From Pezicula radicicola (lineage: Eukaryota; Ascomycota; Leotiomycetes; Helotiales; Dermateaceae), in NCBI GenBank assembly GCA_003008705.1, contig PDUO01000001.1, positions 1,233,694 to 1,297,693 on the forward strand: a DNA stretch of 64,000 nucleotides, written 5' to 3'. Within the stretch, counting starts at the first letter, position 1, and each line of letters begins with the position of its first letter. Positions 12,901 through 24,905 of the stretch are shown here, in pieces. A program made the position numbers and the translations under genes. The notes under the pieces were generated by a model, which was not told the DNA's origin, made no database searches, and was given only the letters and a program-made list of their open reading frames with translations.

Positions 12901-13227
12901 GGTGGGCCTATGTTGAATATCTTGCTTGGTATCGGCATCAGTGGACTCTACATGACTATTACAGAAGCCGATCACCGCCACGCAAGACATCCTGGGAAGA
13001 AGTACAAGTATAAGCCCTATCAGATCGAAGTGAGCGGGACTTTGTTGGTATCAGCAATAACTCTCCTGATCACCTTGGTCGGACTTCTGATCGTCGTACC
13101 AATGAACAAGTGGGTGATGAGTCGCAGGATTGGATATGGGTTGATTGGTCTATGGACTGCTGGCACTATTATCAACCTGGCCGTTGAAATCAGTGGGGTT
13201 TGGGGGAATGTGGCATCTAGTGGATGA
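9947..13227 (+). CDS. sodium/calcium exchanger-family membrane protein (NCLX/NCKX-like)
   Basis: Two exons (9947-10162, 10210-13227) are joined over a 47-nt intron that contains a TACTAAT branch site, giving about 1077 residues. An N-terminal hydrophobic segment (residues ~22-42) precedes a Cys-containing lumenal or extracellular stretch. The alpha-1 repeat carries GVTFLAFGNGSPDVFS (GNGSPD near residues 164-169) and the alpha-2 repeat carries GNSLGDLVADV (near 942) followed by ACFGGPMLN, both hallmarks of CaCA-superfamily cation/Ca2+ exchangers. Between them lies a very long disordered, acidic and Ser/Pro-rich cytosolic loop (from about 265), interrupted by a hydrophobic segment near 690 and ending before TM segments from about residue 829. 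The set resembles fungal YDL206W/NCLX-type proteins. It is expected to move Ca2+ across an endomembrane, but the organelle and counter-ion are not determinable from sequence. Confidence 0.9.
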
Positions 13228-14714
13228 AGTCGTGTATGTACAGTGGGGCAAAGGAAGTGATCGTCACTTAAATATATGTGAAAATAGCACTTTTTGCTTT
13301 ATACAGAGATAACTTTATAACAAAAAATTATTCTATCCTAAGATTTAAGTATATTACTGTATACTTTACGTATTTGTCTATAATATATTAAAAAAATTAA
13401 GGATAATTATCTATATAGTAGAAAGTTATTACCTATTTATTTAATAGAGAGCGTTTTTAGTAGTAAAAATAAGTAAAGATCTAGAAAATATAAAATAATA
13501 CTATAGTTCTAAACTATTATAGATCGTTAATACTATATCCTAAGATATATATTCTATATATGTTTACTTAAGGTTTATTATATCTAAGTTTAAAGGTATT
13601 TAATACTTTATTTAATAAATTATACTAGATATATATTATAGTAAGAAAATAAAATAAAATAAACAAAAATAGTATAAATAATCCACTACTATTGCCACCA
13701 CATATTGCTGTCCATATTGCTTCCTATTCAACACTATTTTAAATCTATATTTTAATTAAAGAGTGATTCATATAGAAAATAGTTTACCTAAAGAAGTTTT
13801 ATTATATCTGTTCTACTTAAAAAGTTACTAGTGGTTAAAGTAGGATAGTAAAATAAAGTAGTAATAATTACTTCTTTTCTAGGATTATAAGTCTTATAAG
13901 ATTGTATATACGGTTCTTAGTATAATTAGGTACAAAAAGGTGTTTAATACCCGACTTTGTAATTTAGTAGGGCTCTTTTATTTATATATATTCCTACATA
14001 TATAGGAAGCAGCTAAATATAGAAATACAACTTTCTAGACTAATCTACCGTGGTATATAGAACTCGGGGAGAGGTAAGTGCTAGTAAAAATATAAGGTGG
14101 TTATCTAGCTACTCTACTAAATACCAATAAGCTACACGGTGTAGAATCTTTCAGATTGTTAGTTTTAGAGACTGTTAACGTTCTAAATGTCTAGAACTTA
14201 TTAGAGTACCTTGACAAAATTGGGACATTGATCTAGAATTGATGATTGCCTTTATAACTCAACACTAAGTTAGTAGTAACCTCAAGAAAGGTTATCGGTC
14301 TACCATGTCAACTAACAACCATCGACTGTAGCATGAACGGCTGGACATAGGAAGCCTGTCCTGTTACATAAATAATAAATGTACGTCTAAAATGTGTGTT
14401 GGAGGAAGGGGGTTGAGAGGGGTGACTGCCATGTTTACTTCCATTCACTTTTGCTGCGTAGCTATTTTCCACCTAGTTTTCTCCTCGTAGTAGGACCAAG
14501 AAGCGGTCTATGTATATTTGTATTTTATTTCTCAACAAGTCAGTAGCTAACTGGCACGGGTGGTATTGGGTAATTTTTGTATATATACATTACAAAGGCC
14601 TTCGCCCTTAATTTCGTGGGTATCATGGAGAAAGGTTAAAATGAAAAAAAAAAGATCAGAAGAAACGGCAAGTGGTGAGGATGAATGGCAGCAAAATATA
14701 TGATGTTTTCCTTG
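13228..14714. other. TA-rich, RIP-like gene-free block
   Basis: From about 13260 to 14250 the sequence is dominated by A and T with abundant TA dinucleotides, and no reading frame has coding character. This suggests a RIP-degraded repeat between two active genes. The last 300 bp regains normal composition as the 3' flank of the bZIP gene. No terminal repeats were recognised. Confidence 0.5.
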
Positions 14715-15910
14715 TTATTCTTCCATGGCCTGGGTCGCGTATATGTCGCTCCCTCCGTCCCCATCATGTGCTTGATTCCCGTCAAGTGTCTGTACTTCCG
14801 ATTCTTCAGATGTCTCCTTTGATGAAGTCGATATTAGTGATGGAACACACTCTCTGGGGCTTGTTTCTAGAGGGTTCGGGTATGTCGTCATCTCGTGGTC
14901 CATCTCATCCATGGCGCCCTTTTCGCTCTTTCGTCCTGCAACAGGATGCTTAAGCAGCGTATTCACCGCAATAGCCACTGCAGGCGCAAATCCGGCACCA
15001 TTATATTGTCCTGTCCCTTCTATAGCCATAACCAACTCTTCATCACTCATTTCTTTCTGCTTCTGCATCAGTTCTCGCAGTCGCGCTACCTCGTTCATTA
15101 ACTCCCATCGTTCTGCCTTCAGATCCTGATTCCTCAGCCTGGCTGTATCTACATCTGCGGTTAATTGCTGCACCCAGTCCTTTTTCTTCATTCGACATTT
15201 CCCGGCCGCTTTACGATTTCGCTCGAGGAATGCTGCGTGTCTGGCCGCTTCTTCTTCCTTGGTGTGGTTCTTGCGACTCTTGCGAGTCTTCTTTGTCTGA
15301 ACTACAGAATCTGAGACAGGCATTGCCTTCGGCTCGGTCGTGAGTGGTTTTCTAGAGGCTTGGAGTGAGCGCAAGCAAAATGAAACCTTGAAATGGAGCG
15401 CTACCCTTCAAGTGGCCCGCTACACTTAATGAATAGATCACTACAGCCTCCCTCCAGCGCCAAATTTTGTGGCGTATCGTTCCCTTCTGTACTGAGATGT
15501 ACCAGACTTGGTTGAAAAGTCCCTATGTTGTGGCATTTCTGTGCATATGAGAAGAAGTCGTCAGGAGACTGGTTGGAAAGAACATGCTCCAGGTAGCTTG
15601 GCATTTGAGACAAGAGTACCGATTGCTGAGCAGATGCATCGGTGGTGTGGAGAACCGGGGAATTCGTAGTCTCTTCGATACTTAGGGGTGGTGTTGCATA
15701 TAGTCCCTTGAGCGGCAGCGTTGCTGTTTGGTCTATCGAGTCGTCCTTGAGTGTGCTACGGGTGGTGTGCTTTTGGAATGCATGGGCGAAAGGATCCTGT
15801 TCATCTTGTATCACATTGCTCCGTTCGTCCTGTGGTGAAGTCTTCGGGGATTCGAAAGCCGTGAGATCAAGATACGAGTAAAGCAAGGCCGTGGTCGGGG
15901 TCAAGGCCAT
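14715..15910 (-). CDS. bZIP transcription factor (ATF/CREB-like)
   Basis: Two exons (15910-15405 and 15351-14715) join across a 53-nt intron to give about 380 residues. The first acceptor-like AG in that intron would give an immediate stop, so the second, after CTCT, is used. Residues ~200-260 form a bZIP. The basic region contains ERNRKAAGKCRMKKK (about 212-226), matching the NxxAAxKCR signature of Atf1/CREB-type fungal factors, followed by a leucine-heptad coiled coil with WVQQL and VARLRELM. Flanking regions are Ser/Thr-rich and disordered. Members regulate stress, development or secondary metabolism. The exact orthologue is not identifiable by eye. The gene is divergent from the Zn2Cys6 gene across a 1.4 kb region with several microsatellites. 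Confidence 0.85.
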
Positions 15911-16060
15911 CTCTACGAGATCCGGCTTCGAAGCCCAGGTATGGTGTGCCTTTCGTTCGACGTGCAGTAAGCACCTAAGGATTTGGGTATATTAAAGTGG
16001 GAAAGAAGGAATGGAAAGGCCAAAATGTAAGGTGCTTGAATAAAAAGGATTCCTCCTAGC

Positions 16061-16088
16061 AATGAATGAATGAATGAATGAATGAATG
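16061..16088. repeat. (AATG)n microsatellite
   Basis: Seven perfect tandem AATG units are visible. Confidence 0.95.
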
Positions 16089-16220
16089 GCAGCTACTACC
16101 TATAAGGAAAAAACAAAACCAACTTGGTGAGTAGGGTAGGGCAGGGTAAGGCAGGGCAAGGTAAGGCATGCAGAGAGCTCCTCCAATTTACGTGGCAAAC
16201 GGGACTGAGTAGGTAAGTAC

Positions 16221-16239
16221 TCTCTCTCTCTCTCTCTCT
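16221..16239. repeat. (TC)n microsatellite
   Basis: An uninterrupted alternating T/C tract upstream of the bZIP start. Confidence 0.95.
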
Positions 16240-16918
16240 TTGCTGGGCAGTCTCGCAGCTTCTGGCGGAGCATACACTCCACTTACCACAGCGATGCAGC
16301 CGGCATGGCAAAGTTCAAAATCGGCATGCGGGGCCAGGACGCTGCTATGGGAAACTGCTACAGCAAGAGCAGCTAGGCTGGAAGTAGCTCAAGAAGCTAT
16401 AGTAGGACTGCAGAGCAACGCGACACGGTGCGACCACTGCACTAGCACGACGCGCCAACTTTCCTTGTTTTCTCGATGAGCATGTCATCACGGATTGGCC
16501 CAGCGGTGCAACAGATTCAGCCACAGCTCCTGAGCAGGCCGTTGAGGAAAGATCTTGAAAGACCTAGGCCTGCGACGAGTCGGACATGCTTTTACGGTAG
16601 TACCAGAAGGCGAAAGTAATTACTGCAACAATACAGTAGCAATAATAATTGCCCAGGTGCCGAGGTATTAATATGATTAATACTTTACAGCTATGGTGAA
16701 AGATTAAGAGCCCTGTCGGGTGACGATCACGGTCACGTCACGGGTTTCAACGAGAACATTATTTTCATGTAACCTTATCAATATACCTATCAATATACCA
16801 ATATACCAATATATACCTAGGTATAGTCGCAGCAGATCAACGAAGAAAGGCAAGGAGATGGATGAAAGGTATGTACCCAAGAAGGCACTGTAGACCTCGT
16901 ATTGCATCGTATAATATC

Positions 16919-16919
16919 T

Positions 16920-16953
<34 letters not shown>

Positions 16954-16962
16954 ACTTACTTA
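16919..16962. repeat. (CT)n / (CTTT)n compound microsatellite
   Basis: A CT run grades into CTTT and then CTTA units on the plus strand. Confidence 0.9.
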
Positions 16963-17331
16963 TCTCTTCTTATATTTATCATGTCGTCGTGGTCAACGGC
17001 GAGTGCTGACATGCTGACACCGACAAATGCCAAGACGCACCGACTACACTTCCAATTTGCGTACGGGATGAACAACGACATGCTTCCCTCTGTCTACGCT
17101 CTTCCTTCTCAACAACAGTCAGCGTAGGGCACTGCGAGCCTATTTAGTACCATCAATAGCGAAAAGGCTCTTTCCGCATGTGCGACACTCGACGTTCACT
17201 CCGCCAGTAGAGAGTACCCAGACGAGCACCAGGAGTATGTAGGACATGACCAATAATCTCCTTAATTGACTTGTGCTGAGATAATAGATAATAATTAGGA
17301 GTAGTAATCCCAGAGGTAACCGCATTGAACC

Positions 17332-19592
17332 ATGTCTGATCATCAATCTGCTGGTGTTGGACCCTCTGTCCATACATCGGCAACTGTATCACAAGTACCG
17401 CAACCACCAATATCCCGTACGTGTACAAACTGCGCAACAGCCAAGATTAAGGTATAAGTTTCCTCTGGAAATTTATTATTTGAAGGGATTACTAAATTCC
17501 TCGTTAGTGCATGCGACGAGATGACGCTCATATATGTGAGAGGTAGATGGAGCACGACCAGCTGTTAGTACGTAGTGAAACTAATTACCAGGTACAAGGT
17601 GCAGCAGGTTACACAAAGAATGCGTCTTCCGACCTGCAAAGAGGAGAAACAATGGGACGAGAAAAGACTTGTGAGTTATGACCATGCGCTTGAATATGCA
17701 TCTCTTTTCTGACACCCTAAGGCGAATTGAGGCACTAGAAGCAAAATTTAACCAGCTATTGGAAGCTCATCAGTCTACAAATACAGACTCAATCTCTCCA
17801 CCCCAAGCAGCTGGTCGGCCCTCGCTATCGTCTTCTAGCTCCTCCAGTGACCCGGGGACCCAAGCTCTCCGCATTGTGGAAACCACCCTTCCAAAGGACA
17901 GTATGCAAGTTGCTGAACCTCCGCCTGAGCTGCATTATGGACCAAGGAGGGATGTCATTGATTCTGGGCTCCTTAACTTAGAACAAGCGGAGTCTCTGCT
18001 GAACATATACAAAAGGACCCTCACCCCTCACTTCCCATTCGTGATCCTTGCCGCACATACAACAGCAGAGGAACTTCGATATTGGAAACCCTTTTTATTT
18101 CTTGCCATTCTTGCTGCATCGTCATTCAATAATATCCTACTGCAAGGAGAAATCTTCAAAGAGGTGAGAAAGGAGATATGTTCGCGAATGATTCTGAAAG
18201 GAGAGGTTTCGTTTGACTTGTTACAAGGCCTTTTAGTCCATCTTGCGTGGTATGTCAAGCTGGACCTTCAGCATAATAAAAATTAAAATTAAAATTAATG
18301 AAATACACACAGGCACATGCATTCACAGCCACGCCAATATTCTCAAATTCTTCATCTTGGGGTGAGCATTGTGGTTGATTTGCGGCTCGACCAGCCACCC
18401 AGAGCAAAGTCACGGAAGATTACAATGAAGTTCGGACCTGAACAACTAGCAGAAGATATGAACAACAATGGTACATTAAGTAGAGCATCATGGGGCCAAG
18501 ATGAACAGAGGGCCATTGCTGGATGCTACTATCTTTCAGCATCGTGAGTGATCATCCAGTAAATTACATCCCTAATCTTTTATGCTCATAAGGCACAGCA
18601 CTTCGATTTTTCTGCAGAAAATGACCATTTTTCAGCACTCCACATACCTAGAAAACTGCTGCAAGGACCTTGAAACAAGGCAATTACAACCGACAGACAA
18701 ATACATGCTTTACATTGTACAGCTACAGCATATAGCCCAGAAGATAGATGCATTTTTTGCTCAACATGGAGACGATTTAAGCGATCCCAGTGTCACGATC
18801 GAGCTTTCTGTAATGACGTTGAAGTCAGAGCTTGATATCTTCAAAGAGCGCTTACCGTTCCAGATGAGCGAGAGTAGTCCGTGGCAATATTCCCACACAA
18901 GAAATAGCGCTAACTTATATGTAGATTTGCTCATGATGCAATTTCACACCATTGAACTCTACCTGTATCAAATTGCCTTGATCGGCCACAGACAACCGTC
19001 ATCTCCATCGTCACGTTTACACTTGAAGATGTTGTGCGCCGGTCTCGTAACTGCGAAGACACTTTTACACTTCTACATCTTGCTTCCTCCACAGACAGAG
19101 TTGGCTTTCAATAATACGGAATGGATCCATCTTGGATTCGCTCTCCTTGTAAGCTCGAGGCTCTCCCTAGCTGTACAGGAAGACCCCGTCTACGCCGATG
19201 CACAAAGTCTGCGGCGCGCTCTGGATATGTCAAACGTATTCAAGCAATGTATTGAGCGGTCTAGTTCACTAAGACAAGCTTCCTCGGAGAAGGACGTGTT
19301 TTTCAAATATAAGAAACGCATTAGGAATGTCCAATCTTGGTTCGAAAGGCATACTCCCAGACAAACCAATAGCATTGTGGAAAACGACGTCACTGGCCTA
19401 CAGGATGACTTTTCTCGCGAATCTGGGACTGCATTGTCTGGTTGGGAATTATCGGGGCTGGGCAATATGCCAAATCTTGAAGGGACCTATGCACCAAATG
19501 ATATTTACAACTTCACCCTGACAGACAACTTTTCAGATTCAATGGAAGGTGTTATGGGTGATTGGATGTCATATCCCATGGTTCAGTTCTGA
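17332..19592 (+). CDS. Zn2Cys6 binuclear-cluster transcription factor
   Basis: Six exons are inferred: 17332-17451, 17508-17542, 17599-17670, 17722-18249, 18313-18543 and 18593-19592. They encode about 661 residues in one frame. The DNA-binding domain is assembled only by splicing: Cys31, 34, 41, 50, 53 and 60 give C-X2-C-X6-C-X8-C-X2-C-X6-C (CTNCATAKIKC, then ICERCSRLHKEC), interrupted by two introns. A short coiled coil follows (RIEALEAKFNQLL). The central fungal-specific transcription-factor region is marked by HLAWHMHSQPRQYSQ, VDLRLDQPP and AIAGCYYLSAS. Such factors often control nearby catabolic or metabolite genes, and the downstream dehydrogenase and MFS porter are candidate targets by position only. 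The target pathway is unknown. Confidence 0.88.
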
Positions 19593-20002
19593 AAATCTAT
19601 TCATCAAACAAACGTTCCGCTACGACTAACCTCACGCATGAGGCCCGATCTTCTACGCGCATTCACTTGAAAGGTAGTACAAACCAGCAAGGCGAGCGAG
19701 AGAATTTGGAAGAGGTAGCGACAAAAGGCATTTTTAAATGCTCAAAATCCCTCGTGGCCCTTGAATTTGTCATTTCCAGATATTCGCGGCTATCTAGATG
19801 ATACCGTCCTTACTAAGTTGCTCGAGCAATTTTAAACATCCAACTGCAATAACGCAGTCAACTATTATGGATGCGGTGGATTTAGCACCGTACGTTGGCA
19901 GGAACATCTGACCTTAATTTCATTGGAATGCTATAAAATCGTTGGGCTCCAATGCAGCGCCATTTTGAGTCCAGGTATCCGACAACAATCTACTTTCATC
20001 CC
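19593..20002. other. convergent 3' intergenic region
   Basis: This 410 bp lies between the converging Zn2Cys6 and dehydrogenase genes. Nothing beyond probable 3' UTRs is seen. Confidence 0.4.
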
Positions 20003-21163
20003 CTAAACTTCAAGAACGAGCTTTGTTCCACTACCACAATCAGATAGTCAGTAATGTCATAGAGCAACAATGCTGGAGCACGAGTGGAAAGAAAGAGAGC
20101 CATCTACGTACCTAACGCCATTTTTCAACTCGTCCAGTCCTTTCTGTGCTGCCTCCAAACCTCCTTCAACCACCTGTACCTTTGGACCTGGGATAAATTC
20201 ATTCTTTGCCAGCTTTTCCTTCAGCCACACAGTAAGCATAAAGTGGTAGAACTCTGTCCTCTCCTTCTCGTCCGGTGGCGGGAACACGAACTTCACATCG
20301 ACGCCCTCTACCTTGGGAGAATTCTCCGTCAACGGCACAGCCGACGCCATTTTTGCCGTTCCCTGCCCCTTGGATTTCTTCAAGACTTCCATGCTTGTTT
20401 TCAACGCTCCAACCGCATCATACCCGATGTCGATTGTTACGCCATCTTCCTTGGCTGCCTTGATAATGTTCGCTACGACATTCTCATGCTTGTAATCAAA
20501 AACACGGCTCGCTCCCAGCTTCTTGAGGTAGCCATGATGCTTCTCACTGCTAGTAGCATAGACACGGAAACCCATCAATTTGGCACTCTGAATCGCAGCT
20601 CCGCCAACACTACTGGCACCACCCCAGACAAGCACCCCCTTCTTGTCTGCTGCCGTGTACGTTGTCTCACGTTGCATACCAATGCTGTACCATCCAACCA
20701 ACGCCGTGGAGACAGCCATTGGCAGCAAACTTGCCTCGTTGAAGCTCATGGCATCTGGCAAGGCGGTTGCATTTCCAGCAGGGACAAGTACCCGCTTTTG
20801 TAAAGCGCCATAGTCTGGGGCTCCCTGTACGAAGAAACATGGTGCAAACGCAGCTACTCTCGTTCCTGGCTTAGGAGCATCTTCGGCCACTGAGGAGCCA
20901 GCAGAAATGACTACTCCCGCAATATCAGAGCCGATAACTGCTGGGTATGAGGCAATAGCGAAGCCGAAGTCTCGTTGCTTCCAGTCGATTGGATTGAGTG
21001 CAATTGATTTAACATCGATGAGGAGCTCGTTGGGGCCTGGGGTGGGGGTTGGGCGATGTTCAACCACAAGGCTAGAACCTTTGGAGTAGAGGATGGCAGC
21101 TAGGTGATGATCTGCCGGCGGGAAGGCACCGCTAAGACTGTCCTTGTTGGCGCTGGAAGACAT
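20003..21163 (-). CDS. medium-chain dehydrogenase/enoyl reductase-like protein
   Basis: Two exons (21163-20112 and 20030-20003) join over an 81-nt intron with a CTGAC branch-like site, giving about 359 residues. Splicing produces the family C-terminus LKNGVSGTKLVLEV, whereas reading through the intron gives an unrelated tail. The GroES-like domain has ALNPIDWKQRDFG and PAVIGSDIAGVV. The Rossmann domain has GGASSVGGAAIQSAKLMGF, and a DIGYDAVG motif follows. No structural or catalytic Cys/His zinc set is evident, so this is a zinc-independent, quinone- or enoyl-reductase-like NAD(P)H enzyme. An in-frame upstream ATG at 21334 exists, but its extension lacks family character. Similar proteins include trans-acting enoyl reductases of polyketide clusters and toxin-independent catabolic reductases. 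The substrate is unknown. Confidence 0.88.
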
Positions 21164-21512
21164 GATGAATTTTGGGTGACTTTGAGGTGGTTTTGGAGAA
21201 GAGTTTGGGAGATGGAATATAAGAAGATGCTTCACCTTTGATTGATTTTGATGATTAATTTTGAAGAGCAGAGGAGCTGCGTTCATACTTTTGACTTTGG
21301 CCATAAGAACCGACTTACTCCTTTTGACTGGCATATGTCCGAGACGTTGCGACGCAAGGAGCTAATCGGACTTAATGTATTGCCTATTGTGAGCATAATT
21401 TGCCAGTTCATCAATTTCTTTATTAACTACCACTCATGTCGTCATATCACAGTAGCGATTTATGTATGTTTTATGTCACATTTAAGCTGTGGCTAACCAA
21501 TTGGGGCTCTGC
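21164..21512. other. upstream region of the dehydrogenase
   Basis: About 350 bp of non-coding sequence between the dehydrogenase start and the TIR element. No feature is recognised. Confidence 0.4.
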
Positions 21513-22073
21513 TTAAAGTGATTGTGCCTATCAGAGTAATTTTCGATAATTTTCGGCTGTGCCTATCCTTTTGAAAACCACCCTTTTGTAACTATAGATT
21601 AGTAAGAAACACTACCTTAGCGTTCTTTAAATTATTTAAGAATTGTAGTTAGTTATATTACCTTTATAATTAATATTATTTTTATAAGGTTTTAATAAGA
21701 ATCGCAAAAGTTATAAAATCGAGGTTTTCTAGGCTATAAAGGTAAGGGAGCTTGATTTTTCGAATTTGTATATAAAAGTCATTTTTTATTGGTAGGCTTA
21801 TATAGGCTCTTCTACAAAAGTAACATTTTCTACCTATTTCTATAATTACTAATAAGAGAATGTCTAGTATATTAAATCCTTTAGAATTTTAGTAATAGAA
21901 TATTTATATAGTAAAGAATAACTAGCTCTTAAATTTTTATAGTAGAACGGGTAGTTATAAGGTTATTATTAAGTTAGGGTGCTCGAGGGGTGGTTTCGAT
22001 ATGGTGGTTTTCAAAAGCATATGGTGGGGTCGAAAATCGTCAAAATAACTCTAATAGGCATAATTACTTTTAA
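21513..22073. mobile_element. TIR element, MITE-like, about 560 bp
   Basis: The left end (about 21517-21590, with TGCCTATCAGAGTAATTTT and later CTTTTGAAAACCACC) matches the right end (about 22000-22069) in inverted orientation with roughly three-quarters identity and several C/T and G/A differences. TTAA occurs at 21513-21516 and 22070-22073, just outside the arms, and may be a target duplication, although the arms are offset by one base. The interior is TA-rich and has no coding sequence, consistent with a degraded non-autonomous DNA transposon inserted between the dehydrogenase and MFS genes. Confidence 0.6.
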
Positions 22074-22561
22074 CTCCATTGCACCTAAAAGTTCCTTGAT
22101 TCGGATTGGTTGTTGGAGCACTACTTCGTAAAAATGATGACCAACACATGGAGAGGCATATTCTCTCGGAATCTTGCATCAAAATTACCAGCAAGCGCGG
22201 AACGAAATAGACATTTTTCTAGTACTGAGCTAGATTGGTGATGCAGTGTATGTTCTAGCTTGAAATATAGAGATACATGAAGCAAAATTGCCTGAGTAAT
22301 AGCTACGCTTGGATGTCACCTGTACCGCTAGAAGGGATGTTAGTCAGTATGAGGGATTTCTAGAAACTGTAGTTCTGGATATACAACATATAAATTGGAG
22401 TTTAACTTACAAGATGAGGCTAGTTTTATATCTCCTACTTAACCGCCAAACACCGTTCTCGACCCCTTCCTATTTTAACATTTTGTTACGTTTGGTCGGG
22501 GCAGTAATAGGACGCCCAATCTTATGCTCCTAATACTGCTCGCTAAAAGAAAGACTTGCGC
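22074..22561. other. non-coding gap between TIR element and MFS gene
   Basis: Nothing beyond the likely MFS 3' UTR is recognised in this 488 bp. Confidence 0.4.
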
Positions 22562-24412
22562 CTACATACCCCTCAATCTTCTGGGTCTAAGGTACAATGA
22601 CCCAATACTTAGCGCACTAACCACCATACAAGCACCGGTGAAGATCACCACCATCCGATATTTCACTGCCCCATAACTATTAGGATGTAGAGCCCCAGAA
22701 AGCAAAGCCGCACTTATAGGGCCAGCCAATACGTTCCCAATACCCTGACCACAACAGAAAATCGAGAAGATAGCCAGAGCAGCGGTAGGCTCACCGGTAA
22801 CTGCTGTACCTAGTCTCGAACGCAAGGCTGCGAATCCGTAGCCAAAGAAGCCGTATATCAGAGAGAAGAGGATCAAAGGTGCGAGAGACTGAGCGAGGCC
22901 CCATAGTGCAAGTGTTGCTATTGCTGCTACGACAGTAGATATGACGGCGAGGAGGTTGAGGGGTAAGCGCCCGTCAGAGAGGATGCCAAAGGTGAACTGG
23001 CCAAAGACTTGTGCTACGCTGACAAGTGCGAGGAGCAGTGCACCTTGGGTTGAACTGAGGCCGATGGATGTTGCATAGGAAGGGAGATAGAGTGCTGGGA
23101 AATAAAAACCGAATCCTTGGGCTACATTGGAAGCGCAGTATACCCAGAAGACTGGTTTCTTCATGAAGGACCAATCGGTACTCTCAGCAGCAGTTTGCTA
23201 ATCAACAAATTAGTACGGTGTTTTTCTCAAAGAGCAAGAGTAAGAGTCATGAGGCATGCTCTCGGAGTCGTGAGACAGTGTTTCAAAGGCACAGAAACAA
23301 AGAAATATGTTCACCTGGGAGGGAGGTAGACGGCCTTTGAAGAAGGGGATGAGTGGGCCCGTTAGAACCACGAGTGTCAATGCCACAGCACGCAGGGTGA
23401 TTTTGTAGCCGTACTTATTCAACATAGCTTCTATCCAAATTTAGTATCACAATCCAAACCAAACGAAGCAGTGAACTTGATAGAAACAGACGTCCGAGTT
23501 GCTGCGCTGCGTACTTAGAGACTACCCACAGCCTTACCACCACCTCCACCAACGTAAGCAGCTCCTTACAGACACGTTAAAGGAAGTAGGGGTCAACCCA
23601 GCCCCCATATGGGCGTGAAGGGGATTTCTCAGTAGTTCCCATGGCAAGCTAAGCAAAAACATAGGAAGGTAGGAAAGCTCAAGACTGACCGATAATGAAA
23701 GGCATAGCCACCCCTGTAACTCCTCCAGCACTAACAATAACTCCCCAAGCCATCCCACGTCTCGCAACCCACCATTCATTGACCATACTAATAATAGGAT
23801 AATAGAAAATAACAAATCCCACTACAAATCAGTCAGTGTACGTATTAACACTCAGTATATGGGACTAAACCAACCACCGTACATAACCCCCTGAGTAATA
23901 ATCAACGTAGGTAGAGAGTTAGCAAAGGACCCAGTCATAAGTCCCAGAATGCACAACGACCATCCGACACATATCATTTGCACTTTATGCTTCGGATGGC
24001 GTCTCACAAATGGCACCATTAGAGGCGCACCTAAAAAGGCTATGCCAGTGGCACAGCTTCCCACGACCGATAGCAGAGAGTTGTCGCTGAACTCAGGGAG
24101 CTGAGCATAGTAATTTTGGAAGACGCCATAGGAGAGGGGGAAGCCTGCTCGACAATTAGTATGTGTAGTTTCGACTGACAGTAGACGTGTTACACTACCA
24201 TACAACAGGGCCTCGAAGACAAAGGCAGCGAGGAGCACTCTCCAAGCTGGAGCGCCACCATCGGTAGGTTCTAAAAATTGGACCTCATGTTGTTCAGAGC
24301 TATCCGGGTTTCCACTCTGGTCAGGTAGAGAACGGGTTCTATTTCCTGTTGGCTCGCCCTGCGGACTTCTTAAATCAAGCTCGGTTGAGCTTCTTGAATG
24401 TGTAGAAAGCAT
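22562..24412 (-). CDS. MFS porter, monocarboxylate-transporter-like
   Basis: Four exons (24412-23875, 23821-23690, 23430-23315, 23197-22562) join to about 473 residues. Junctions rebuild conserved blocks: GVMYGVGFVIFYYPIISMV across intron 1, LNKYGYKITLRAVA after intron 2 and TDWSFMKKPVFWVYCASN after intron 3. A disordered ~55-residue N-terminus precedes about 12 hydrophobic segments. The first TM loop carries FPLSYGVFQNYYAQLPEF and the later half carries QVFGQFTFGILSD, both typical of fungal MCT-type (SLC16-like) permeases. The substrate is probably a monocarboxylate or small organic acid, or an export cargo if the neighbouring genes form a module. This is not resolvable from sequence. The TM1 region reads LLSVETTHTNCRAGFPLSYG, which may hide an extra unspliced intron of about 40-50 nt. 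Confidence 0.82.
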
Positions 24413-24905
24413 TGCAGTGTATGAAGCAATTACATTTAATCGGGTAGACAGATATAGAGGGCAATAAGAGATAGTAAAGTTTACTCACGAGAGTCGCGAT
24501 TCGACTTTTGTCAAAAAGTGGAGACCAGCGAAGTGCTAGTGCTACACCCAGTAAGAGTGGGGCGTTTGACTTCTACAGTAGTAGTTGTACGGAGCGTGGA
24601 AGTAAGTACGCAAGGTACCTACAGCTCTTTGCAGCAGCAGTAGATGTCCACCTTGACCACCCCATCGACATTTCCTGAAGTTTAGTAGCTTGAAGTAATA
24701 CCAGAACGAGAGAACGAACACCAAGGGGAGCGCAACAATGACCTCAGGCCGTGCTCGGTTAACATGTGCACTATCTCGAGACGAAGACTTGAAGTGATGG
24801 CACGCAGATACCGAGATTCATAAATAGCTTGGTATCATATCATAAATTATCGCAAAGAAAGCACCGCCTGTGGTCCATTCCGGTTCCTACTGTCCGCCTC
24901 TCGGA
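24413..24905. other. intergenic region upstream of the MFS gene
   Basis: 493 bp between two minus-strand genes. No element is recognised. Confidence 0.4.

Larger units (their letters stand above)
15911..17331. other. divergent promoter region rich in simple repeats
   Basis: This 1.4 kb separates the bZIP (minus) and Zn2Cys6 (plus) genes. It contains an AATG tract (16061-16088), a TC tract (16221-16239) and a CT/CTTT tract (16919-16962). No coding region is supported. Confidence 0.5.
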
